A stretch of 6,781 bases of DNA from positions 1 to 6,781 of the forward strand of contig JBEIPP010000169.1 in the NCBI GenBank assembly GCA_040376995.1, written 5' to 3'. This stretch comes from UBA4416 sp040376995. GTDB lineage: Bacteria; Bacteroidota; Bacteroidia; B-17B0; Aurantibacillaceae. Of this stretch, positions 1-5,543 are shown piece after piece; positions within the stretch are counted from its first letter, which is position 1; each line of letters opens with the position of its first letter. The notes under the pieces were generated by a model. It was not told the origin of the DNA and made no database searches. It saw nothing but the letters and a program-made list of their open reading frames with translations. The position numbers were made by a program, and so were the translations under genes.

Positions 1-2234
1 ATTTCAACTGTGATGGTTCCTTCACCCTCACACACTTCACATCTTCCGCCATCCACATTAAATGAGAAATGTGAAGGTTTATAATTACGAACTTTTGCTA
101 AAGATTGTTCAGAAAACAAATTTCTGATTTCATCATACGCTTTGGTGTAAGTAACAGGATTACTGCGAGATGATTTACCAATGGGATTTTGATCAATAAA
201 CTCCACATGTTGTATTTGTTTTAAACTTCCTGATATTTTATCACTTTTTGCATTGGCGAAATAACCTTCTAAATGTTTTTTGACATTTGGGTATAGTACT
301 TTTTTTACTAAGGTTGATTTCCCAGAGCCGCTGACACCAGTAACACAGCATAGGGTGTTTAAAGGGAATTTAATCGTTATATCTTTTAAGTTATTCTCTG
401 TAGCATTATGAACTTCAATAAATTCTTTCCACTTACGGCGCGTTTTTGGAACTTCAATTAGTAATTTATTCGTTAAATATTTTGCGGTAAAACTTCTTGA
501 ATCTTTAAGTAATTCTTTTTGATTTCCTTGAAACACCAATTCTCCACCGTTAGTTCCAGCTTCTGGACCTATATCAATGAGTTGATCCGCAGCATTCATG
601 ATTTCTTCGTCATGCTCCACAACGATAACAGTATTGCCTTGTGATTTTAATGATTTTAAAACACCAATTAAACGCTCAGTATCTCTGGAATGCAAGCCAA
701 TACTTGGTTCATCTAAGATGTATAAACTTCCAACTAAACTACTTCCTAAAGATGTAGCTAGGTTGATACGTTGACTTTCTCCACCACTTAAAGTATTGGC
801 TACACGATTTAAACTTAAATAACCTAAACCAACATCTAATAAAAATTGTAAGCGACTATTGATTTCTAATAATAATCGTTTTGCAATTGAAGTATCGTGT
901 TCGTTTAATTTTAATTTTTTAAAGAAATTCCTAATATCCGAAACAGGCATTAGTACTAATTCAGAAATGCCCATGTCGCCAACTTTAACGTAGTTAGCGT
1001 CTTTACGTAAACGTGTGCCATTACAATCAGGGCAAGTTGTTTTCCCGCGGTAACGCGCTAACATCACGCGGTACTGAATTTTGTAACTTTCTTTTTCTAA
1101 CATTTTAAAGAAAGCGGTGATGCCTTCAAAATGTTCGTTACCAGTCCATAATAAATTGTATTGCGCTTTTGTAAGTTGTGCAATAGGTTTATGAATTGGG
1201 AAATCAAATTTATGAGCACTCTTAACTAATTGATTTTTGTAGTTAGACATCGTTTCTCCATTCCAACAAGCAACAGCGCTATCATAAACGGAAATACTTT
1301 TATTTGGAATCGCTAAATCATGATCAATACCAATAATGCTTCCAAAACCTTCGCAAGTTTTACAAGCCCCAATAGGGTTATTGAAACTAAAGAAGTTCAT
1401 ATTTGGTTCTTCAAACGACATGCCATCTGCTTCAAATAAATTAGAGAAGTGATGTGTGTTGTATGATTTGTCTGCTTTCTCGATTAAAATATCACATTCG
1501 CCATTCCCTTCAAAAAAGGCCGTTTGTAAGCTATCTGCTAAACGGTTTTGAAAATCCTCATCCGTAATGTCAACCACAATTCTATCAATTAATAAAAAAA
1601 TCGTATCCGTTTTTTTTGATTTCTTAGCGTCGAATTCAGAAATTTTGGTGATTTGATTATTGACTAAAATCCTTGCAAATCCTTGCTGATTAAGTAACTC
1701 TAAATGTTTGGTTAAATCTCTATCTTTTGGAACAATTAATTTAGAAACAATTAAGCATTTGGTTTCGTTGCTTAATGTATTCACAAAATCAACCACATCA
1801 GTTACCGAATCACGTTTTACTATTTTACCAGATATAGGGCTGTAGGTTTTACCAACACGAGCATATAATAATTTTAAGTAATCGTAAATTTCTGTAATGG
1901 TTCCAACAGTGCTTCGTGGATTGCGAGAAATTACTTTTTGTTCAATGGCTATGGCTGGTGAAATCCCTTTGATGTAATCAACTTTTGGTTTTTCTAAACG
2001 ACCTAAAAACTGACGAGCATAGGCAGATAAACTTTCTACGTAACGTCTTTGACCTTCGGCATACAACGTGTCAAATGCTAAAGATGATTTACCTGAGCCT
2101 GATAAACCGGTAATCACAATAAATTTATTACGAGGCAATGCCACATCAATACCCTTAAGGTTGTGCATGCGCGCACCTTTAATAATTATAAATTCTTTAG
2201 GGTTGAGCGTGGTTATATCTTTTTGAGTAGCCAA
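1..2234 (-). CDS. uvrA: UvrA, excinuclease ABC subunit A (3' end missing)
   Basis: UvrA is the ATP-driven damage sensor of nucleotide excision repair; as a dimer it loads UvrB onto distorted DNA. The frame is open for 744 codons and leaves the window before its stop; family members run to roughly 930-950 residues, so about 200 are missing. Visible in order: Walker A GLSGSGKSS (43-51), zinc cysteines C291/C294 (GACKTCEGFG), C401/C404 (CPDCNGTRL), ABC signature LSGGESQRI (482-490), Walker B LDEPS (507-511), H-loop His541, second Walker A GVSGSGKST (633-641), and the first half of the third zinc module (C732/C735) at the window edge. The start is probably TTG at 2232-2234: an in-frame stop lies 3 codons upstream, and the first ATG (residue 23) would cut into the conserved GAR-HNLK strand. 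The CxxC pair that precedes the first zinc site in E. coli is absent. The gene stands alone behind its own promoter. Identity is very sure; the exact start is less so. Confidence 0.97.
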   Translation of the reverse strand, partial: MATQKDITTLNPKEFIIIKGARMHNLKGIDVALPRNKFIVITGLSGSGKSSLAFDTLYAEGQRRYVESLSAYARQFLGRLEKPKVDYIKGISPAIAIEQKVISRNPRSTVGTITEIYDYLKLLYARVGKTYSPISGKIVKRDSVTDVVDFVNTLSNETKCLIVSKLIVPKDRDLTKHLELLNQQGFARILVNNQITKISEFDAKKSKKTDTIFLLIDRIVVDITDEDFQNRLADSLQTAFFEGNGECDILIEKADKSYNTHHFSNLFEADGMSFEEPNMNFFSFNNPIGACKTCEGFGSIIGIDHDLAIPNKSISVYDSAVACWNGETMSNYKNQLVKSAHKFDFPIHKPIAQLTKAQYNLLWTGNEHFEGITAFFKMLEKESYKIQYRVMLARYRGKTTCPDCNGTRLRKDANYVKVGDMGISELVLMPVSDIRNFFKKLKLNEHDTSIAKRLLLEINSRLQFLLDVGLGYLSLNRVANTLSGGESQRINLATSLGSSLVGSLYILDEPSIGLHSRDTERLIGVLKSLKSQGNTVIVVEHDEEIMNAADQLIDIGPEAGTNGGELVFQGNQKELLKDSRSFTAKYLTNKLLIEVPKTRRKWKEFIEVHNATENNLKDITIKFPLNTLCCVTGVSGSGKSTLVKKVLYPNVKKHLEGYFANAKSDKISGSLKQIQHVEFIDQNPIGKSSRSNPVTYTKAYDEIRNLFSEQSLAKVRNYKPSHFSFNVDGGRCEVCEGEGTITVE

Positions 2235-2255
2235 AATATTAGTTTAAATCAGTAT

Positions 2256-2263
2256 CAAATATA
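2256..2263 (-). promoter_or_regulatory. Probable uvrA promoter, -7 box TATATTTG
   Basis: On the minus strand TATATTTG matches the Bacteroidota -7 consensus TAnnTTTG in all fixed positions. It lies 21 nt upstream of the proposed TTG start, which would give a leader of about 15 nt. I see no good -33 TTTG element at the usual spacing, and a long dyad occupies that place. The call is inferred from consensus and position only. Confidence 0.5.
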
Positions 2264-2298
2264 ATAGTTTGTGTGCTGAATTATCAGCTAAACTATTA
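2262..2298. promoter_or_regulatory. Interrupted dyad over the uvrA promoter region
   Basis: A perfect 9-bp outer inverted repeat (TAATAGTTT at 2262-2270, AAACTATTA at 2290-2298) encloses a 5-bp inner one (GCTGA at 2275-2279, TCAGC at 2284-2288). The internal loop is asymmetric (GTGT against T) and the apical loop is ATTA. The outer arm overlaps the last two bases of the -7 box, and the rest covers the -33 spacer. That is where an operator would sit. It could instead be a transcribed hairpin from read-through of the upstream operon. No T-tract follows, so it is a poor terminator. Function is unknown. Confidence 0.4.
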
Positions 2299-2346
2299 AC
2301 AACGACATTAAGATTTGGTTTAAAAATAGTGTGCTTGTTGGTTGGT

Positions 2347-2412
2347 CATGCTGTCCCAATAGGTATCGGGATGTTTCGGCATCTCATTGAGACCCTGAAA
2401 CGAGTTCAGGGT
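2347..2412. repeat. Flavobacterial-type intergenic palindromic repeat, three hairpins
   Basis: Three inverted repeats lie side by side. The first is ATGCTG (2348-2353) with CGGCAT (2377-2382), enclosing TCCCAATAGGTATCGGGA (2354-2371), which folds on itself with one G-U pair on the minus-strand RNA. The second is TCTC-ATT-GAGA (2382-2392). The third is ACCCTGAA (2392-2399) with TTCAGGGT (2405-2412). From memory, units of this style (ATGCTGAA/TTCAGCAT, CCCTGAA/TTCAGGG, CCCGATA/TATCGGG) recur between genes in many Flavobacteriaceae. The element starts about 10 nt after the stop of the acidic orphan gene and may serve as its transcript end, although no U-run follows. Confidence 0.7.
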
Positions 2413-2421
2413 GACGCTGAA

Positions 2422-2994
2422 CTAAGATAATCTCTTGGAAATAATCTTAGAAATATTTCCAAATACTTGTCCAGGTGAAAATTTACGCCATTCGTAATCG
2501 TTTAACTCCCCTTCAGTAATAAAATAATAATCGAGGTTTGCTTGCTTAAACTCTTTTAACACGTGATCTTGAAAATTAATAAAGGTAATCCAACCATCAT
2601 TATCCTGCACATCCTCAAACCATTCTTCATAATAAGAATCATCGGAGTGATGAAAATTTAAAACATTTTCCCCAATGATGATATATTTATTGATACCATG
2701 AAAAGCTAACTCATCAATTATATCACGTTTTAAAAGCATGATGTCGTTATTGATAGCATCATTCCACTCACCAATTAATTCAATAATGGCATAATGCTCA
2801 TCGTAATCAACAAAAAGTATTTTTAGATATAAGGTTTCGCTACCCATATCATCCCATTGAGGATGTATGTAGAAATTATAAACGGTATTACTAAAAGTAA
2901 ACTCACTATATTCTGCACCATAAAATGGAGAGTCCTCATCTTCGGAAGCGATGTATAAATGTTGCCAATTATAAAAAGGTTCTAATTCGTGCAT
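2422..2994 (-). CDS. Conserved-looking acidic protein of unknown function
   Basis: I do not recognise a named domain. The 190-residue protein is very acidic (37 Asp/Glu against 11 Lys/Arg by hand count) and rich in aromatics (15 Phe, 15 Tyr, 6 Trp). It has no signal peptide, membrane segment or cysteine, so it should be a soluble cytosolic protein. Alternating hydrophobic stretches at 54-63 (TLYLKILFVD), 67-74 (HYAIIELI) and 103-111 (KYIIIGENV) look like beta strands. Motifs that read as conserved include FYNWQHLYIASEDEDSPFYG near the start, GEWNDAINNDIMLLKRD (75-91) and ENVLNFHHSDDSYYEEWFED (109-128). It begins 18 nt after the exonuclease stop and is probably cotranscribed with it and ispH. 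I recall similar proteins in other Flavobacteriia but know no function. The Asp/His-rich stretch at 115-119 could bind metal, which is a guess. Confidence 0.85.
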   Translation of the reverse strand: MHELEPFYNWQHLYIASEDEDSPFYGAEYSEFTFSNTVYNFYIHPQWDDMGSETLYLKILFVDYDEHYAIIELIGEWNDAINNDIMLLKRDIIDELAFHGINKYIIIGENVLNFHHSDDSYYEEWFEDVQDNDGWITFINFQDHVLKEFKQANLDYYFITEGELNDYEWRKFSPGQVFGNISKIISKRLS

Positions 2995-3012
2995 TTTACT
3001 TCGTGTTATTTT

Positions 3013-3816
3013 TTATCCTTTCATGCTCAAACGAATTTGAGTCAATACTTTTTTAGTGTATAGAGGAAAATCACCTTGCATCATCCAATTGTAATATGAA
3101 GGTTCTTTTTCAAATACTTCTTTTACTGATTTATCTTTATGTTTTCCAAAATTAAATACTTCTACATTGTTATTGTTGTAAACAATTCTACCTGCTAAAT
3201 CCACATTTCGTGTACGAGCGGTTAAAGTACTTAAAACACTCATGTCGTTTTTAACAGGTTTGTAAGCATTACCTTTTTCATCAATTAACTCTGTGTTTTC
3301 ATATCGCGCCAATTGAGCTTTAAATATTTCGTATGTTGCTAAAGTATCAGCTTCGGCAGAGTGTGCATTTTCTAAAGGTTTGTCGCAATAAAATTTATAT
3401 GCTGCTGTTAAATTACGAGGTTCCATCATGTGAAAAATATTTTGAACATCAATTAATTTGCGATTCTTTAAATCAAAATCAATATCCGCACGAAGAAATT
3501 CTTCTACTAAAAATGGAACGTCAAATTTGTTGGAGTTAAACCCAGCTAAATCACAATTCGTTAAAAAGCTTGCTAATTGAGGTGCTAATTCTTTGAAGCT
3601 AGGACAGTCAACTACATCTTTATCATAAATTCCATGAATTTTTGAAGAGAACTCTGGAATAGGTATTCCAGGATTTACTTTCTTAGTTAAGATGTCGGTA
3701 GTATTATCAATATTTACTCGAACGATAGATATTTCTACAATTCTATCTCCTCCAACACTGATGCCAGTGGTTTCAAGATCAAAAAAAGCAAGAGGTTTAG
3801 TTAAATTTAGTTGCAT
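3013..3816 (-). CDS. DEDDh 3'-5' exonuclease, DnaQ/epsilon family, with C-terminal FGKHK module
   Basis: The protein is predicted to remove nucleotides from DNA 3' ends by two-metal catalysis, as in DNA polymerase III epsilon. All catalytic residues are visible: Asp13 and Glu15 in FFDLETTG (Exo I), Asp99 in GFNSNKFDVPFL (Exo II), and His152 and Asp157 in HSAEADTLATYEIF (Exo III, the His version). The nuclease fold covers about residues 7-172. A linker follows, then a second conserved stretch at about 219-260 (FNFGKHKDKSVKEVF, then YYNWMMQGDFPLYTKK). This resembles the small DUF3820-type module in which FGKHKGK precedes Y-x-W. At 267 residues it is longer than a bare exonuclease domain. The ATG is 2 nt after the ispH stop, so translation is probably coupled, and the acidic orphan gene follows. 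It may be a repair or accessory proofreading enzyme; I cannot say whether it is the replicative epsilon subunit. Confidence 0.93.
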   Translation of the reverse strand: MQLNLTKPLAFFDLETTGISVGGDRIVEISIVRVNIDNTTDILTKKVNPGIPIPEFSSKIHGIYDKDVVDCPSFKELAPQLASFLTNCDLAGFNSNKFDVPFLVEEFLRADIDFDLKNRKLIDVQNIFHMMEPRNLTAAYKFYCDKPLENAHSAEADTLATYEIFKAQLARYENTELIDEKGNAYKPVKNDMSVLSTLTARTRNVDLAGRIVYNNNNVEVFNFGKHKDKSVKEVFEKEPSYYNWMMQGDFPLYTKKVLTQIRLSMKG

Positions 3817-3818
3817 AA

Positions 3819-5042
3819 TTAGTTGGATAAATGTTTTATGACTTCTTCCACAGGCTTTATATCTGTGTAAAAACTATTGATTTTATGAATAACACCTTCT
3901 ATTATGGAGTCAGGACAAGATGCGCCACTCGTTATGATAATGCGAACAGTTTTTTTATCTGGTAAAAAATCAGAAGTACTTACGTGTTTTTTATTAGGAT
4001 AATCAAAGTGTTGAATAGTGTTTTTATTCAAAATTTCTTTTTCGGAAGAAATAAAGTAAGTATGAAATTTACGTTCACATAATTCTACTAAGTGTGATGT
4101 ATTACTACTATTATATCCACCCACAACAATAGCTAAATCAGCTTCTGCTTCCAATAAACCATAGGTTGCATCTTGATTTTCGTTAGTGGCATAACATAAT
4201 GTATCTCTTGTGTCTGCAAAATGATTACCAATATTTATTGCACCGTATTTTTCCATCATCACCGTTTTAAAATAATCGGCAATTTCTTGCGTTTCGCTGG
4301 CTAGCATCGTTGTTTGATTAATAACTCCTATACGTTGTAAGTCAATATCTAAATTTAAATCAGTCGAGTAACGTCCATTAAAATCAATAGCAAATTGTTC
4401 TTTTGATTTATTTCCTAATATATAGTCTGCTAATAATTTTGATTCTGTAATATTTCTTACAATAATTGCCTTATTATGTTTGTCACTTCTTGAAAATGTC
4501 GCTTTAGTTTCTTCGTGGCTATGTTTTCCATGAATGATAATGGTGTAATTCTCTTTTCCAATAGATTCAGATTTTTTCCAAACACGTTCAACAAAAGGAC
4601 AAGTTGTATTATAAGCTTCTGTTTTTATTTTTTTAGATTCTAATAAATCGATAATATCTAGAGGCGCACCAAATGCAGGAATAATAACCACATCATCTGG
4701 AGTTAAAGTGTCAAAAGGAATTAACTGTTTGCCATTAGTGTCTTGTAAAAACTGAACGCCTCTTTCTATTAAATCATTATTTACATCAGGATTATGAATC
4801 ATTTGACTTAATAAGAAAATTCGTTTACCCGGATTTTCATCTAGGGCTTTAAAAGAAATTTCAATGGCATTTTCAACTCCATAACAAAAACCAAAATGAC
4901 GAGCAATTAAAAATTGAACTGCACCAAAATCTAGAAGAGTAGGTGAGTTGTCTTTTTTTCTCGGGTCTTGTATTTTACGGTATTGTTTTATTTTGCTAAT
5001 GATAGGGCTTCTATAAAACTCTGGTACGTTAAATGCTTTCAT
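3819..5042 (-). CDS. ispH: IspH (LytB), HMBPP reductase, long cyanobacterial/plant-type form
   Basis: IspH is the last enzyme of the MEP pathway. It reduces (E)-4-hydroxy-3-methylbut-2-enyl diphosphate to IPP and DMAPP with a [4Fe-4S] cluster. The three cluster cysteines are Cys53 (HFGFCYGVE), Cys148 (TTCPFVERVW) and Cys283 (DTLCYATNENQDA). Other active-site stretches are SQMIHNPDVN (His83), HGKHSHEET (171-179), NQTTM (242-246), NSSNTSH (311-317) and TSGAS (371-375). At 407 residues it is much longer than E. coli IspH (316), with a 45-residue N-terminal extension and an insert near 200-235. IPAFGAP (121-127) has Phe124 where the E. coli form has His74, and PAFGA together with HGK..HEET and GG(Y/F)NSSNTSH matches the cyanobacterial/plastid subclass. 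The ATG start gives that family's usual length. It leads the ispH-exonuclease-orphan operon. Confidence 0.96.
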   Translation of the reverse strand: MKAFNVPEFYRSPIISKIKQYRKIQDPRKKDNSPTLLDFGAVQFLIARHFGFCYGVENAIEISFKALDENPGKRIFLLSQMIHNPDVNNDLIERGVQFLQDTNGKQLIPFDTLTPDDVVIIPAFGAPLDIIDLLESKKIKTEAYNTTCPFVERVWKKSESIGKENYTIIIHGKHSHEETKATFSRSDKHNKAIIVRNITESKLLADYILGNKSKEQFAIDFNGRYSTDLNLDIDLQRIGVINQTTMLASETQEIADYFKTVMMEKYGAINIGNHFADTRDTLCYATNENQDATYGLLEAEADLAIVVGGYNSSNTSHLVELCERKFHTYFISSEKEILNKNTIQHFDYPNKKHVSTSDFLPDKKTVRIIITSGASCPDSIIEGVIHKINSFYTDIKPVEEVIKHLSN

Positions 5043-5055
5043 TGTTTATTGTTTC

Positions 5056-5223
5056 TTAACCGCAGAGGTCGCAAAGGTTTTTTGCAAAGTCCGCAGAGTT
5101 TTTTATAGTTCTTTCGTTTATTTCAATACTACTCTTCTCGACTTCACCTTCGACTCCACTATGGTTGACAGCTCGAAGTGACATAAATTTTTCTCTTCTT
5201 TTTCTTCTTTCTCTTCTGTCCAT
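5056..5223 (-). CDS. Doubtful 55-aa ORF filling the dciA-ispH gap
   Basis: An ATG at 5221-5223 opens a 55-codon frame that ends in TAA at 5056-5058. It begins 26 nt after the DUF721 stop and ends 13 nt before ispH, in the same direction. The product would have a strongly basic start (MDRRERRKRREK), encoded by the homopurine tract, and would end NLCDLCG, encoded by the 9-nt direct repeats. The composition is unlike the neighbours and every part comes from repetitive DNA, so chance read-through is the simpler explanation. A small basic peptide with a CxxC tail cannot be excluded. I know of no homologue. Confidence 0.15.
   Translation of the reverse strand: MDRRERRKRREKFMSLRAVNHSGVEGEVEKSSIEINERTIKNSADFAKNLCDLCG
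5060..5099. repeat. Four 9-nt direct repeats, consensus YYGCARAGK
   Basis: The units are CCGCAGAGG (5060-5068), TCGCAAAGG (5069-5077), TTGCAAAGT (5082-5090) and CCGCAGAGT (5091-5099). They form two adjacent pairs separated by TTTT. On the minus strand this reads as alternating CTCTGCGG and CTTTGCGA words just upstream of ispH. I recall such (ACTTTGCG)n-like blocks as a frequent intergenic motif in Flavobacterium and relatives. AACCTTTG (minus strand, 5072-5079) is one base off the TAnnTTTG promoter box, so the block might also promote ispH transcription. That is speculation. Confidence 0.65.
5144..5181. repeat. Imperfect hairpin repeat (CACTTCGAG-type)
   Basis: TCACCTTCGA (5144-5153) pairs with TCGAAGTGA (5173-5181), giving 9 bp with one bulged C around a 19-nt loop. 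CTCGACTTC just to the left (5137-5145) is a related half-site. It resembles the GTCACTTCGAG...GTCGAGAAG units that I recall between genes in Flavobacteriaceae. It lies in the gap between the DUF721 gene and ispH and has no T-tract on either side typical of an intrinsic terminator. Confidence 0.5.
5188..5217. repeat. 30-nt homopyrimidine/homopurine tract with a mirror core
   Basis: All 30 bases are pyrimidines on the plus strand, so the RNA sense of the surrounding genes is pure purine. The centre, TCTTCTTTTTCTTCT (5194-5208), is a perfect 15-nt mirror repeat, the symmetry needed for intramolecular triplex DNA. As RNA it would be an unstructured GA-rich stretch with several Shine-Dalgarno-like AGAAG words, too far from ispH to act as its ribosome site. 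Confidence 0.55.
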
Positions 5224-5249
5224 TTAGTCTTTTAAATCTTTTAAGTATC

Positions 5250-5543
5250 TTATTTCAATACTAATTCTTTAATTAATCTCTTTCCTACAAATTTATTTAC
5301 CTTTTCAATAATGGCTTCTTTTGCGTAAGCTGTTTCGTTTCTTACAATTGGCGAATCTATAGATACAAACAAAATACCTTGGGCAAAGTTTATTTGCGTG
5401 GTGTGTTTTGCCACTGTTTTGCCAACAATTCCTTCCCAACCATTTCTAATGGCAAAGATGCTATACTTCTCATCTAATTTTTCTTCTTTAAAAATTTGAG
5501 AAATAGCATCACCCAATTTTATGAGATTATTGTTTTTAGCCAT
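5250..5543 (-). CDS. DciA-like protein, DUF721 family
   Basis: DUF721 proteins include DciA, the ancestral loader and partner of the replicative helicase DnaB in bacteria lacking DnaC or DnaI. The 97 residues carry the family core: a helical start with an aromatic/charged stretch, then NGWEGIVGKTVAKHTTQINF (34-53, with the typical Trp36 and Gly41), GILFVSIDSPIVRNE (56-70, the L-x-V-x-V/I-x-S-P strand), and a closing helix with the VNKFVGKRLI segment. It is a compact single-domain version without the long N-terminal extension seen in some phyla. The ATG lies inside the end of recF, so the stop and start overlap by 8 nt (ATGGCTAA). Translation is therefore probably coupled. The recF neighbour fits a replication role. 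DUF721 membership is clear; helicase loading is inferred from the family. Confidence 0.9.
   Translation of the reverse strand: MAKNNNLIKLGDAISQIFKEEKLDEKYSIFAIRNGWEGIVGKTVAKHTTQINFAQGILFVSIDSPIVRNETAYAKEAIIEKVNKFVGKRLIKELVLK

Noticed and set aside
121..127. Possible sign of a broken uvrA from its lack of a stop
   Set aside because: Walker A, signature, Walker B and second Walker A are all in one frame to base 3, so the gene is simply cut by the window edge.
2347..2412. Triple hairpin as a classical Rho-independent terminator
   Set aside because: The stems are good, but no run of U follows on the minus strand, so it is listed as a repeat that may act as a 3' end.
3333..3539. 68-codon plus-strand ORF inside the exonuclease gene
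   Set aside because: It lies wholly antisense to a gene with all catalytic motifs intact, and its translation shows no domain character.
5060..5099. CRISPR-like array
   Set aside because: The units are only 9 nt, imperfect and in tandem pairs without unique spacers, and there are no cas genes.
5228..5244. Two copies of TCTTTTAA spaced by one base after the DUF721 stop
   Set aside because: Short and A+T-only apart from the C; expected by chance in such sequence and with no hairpin or promoter match.
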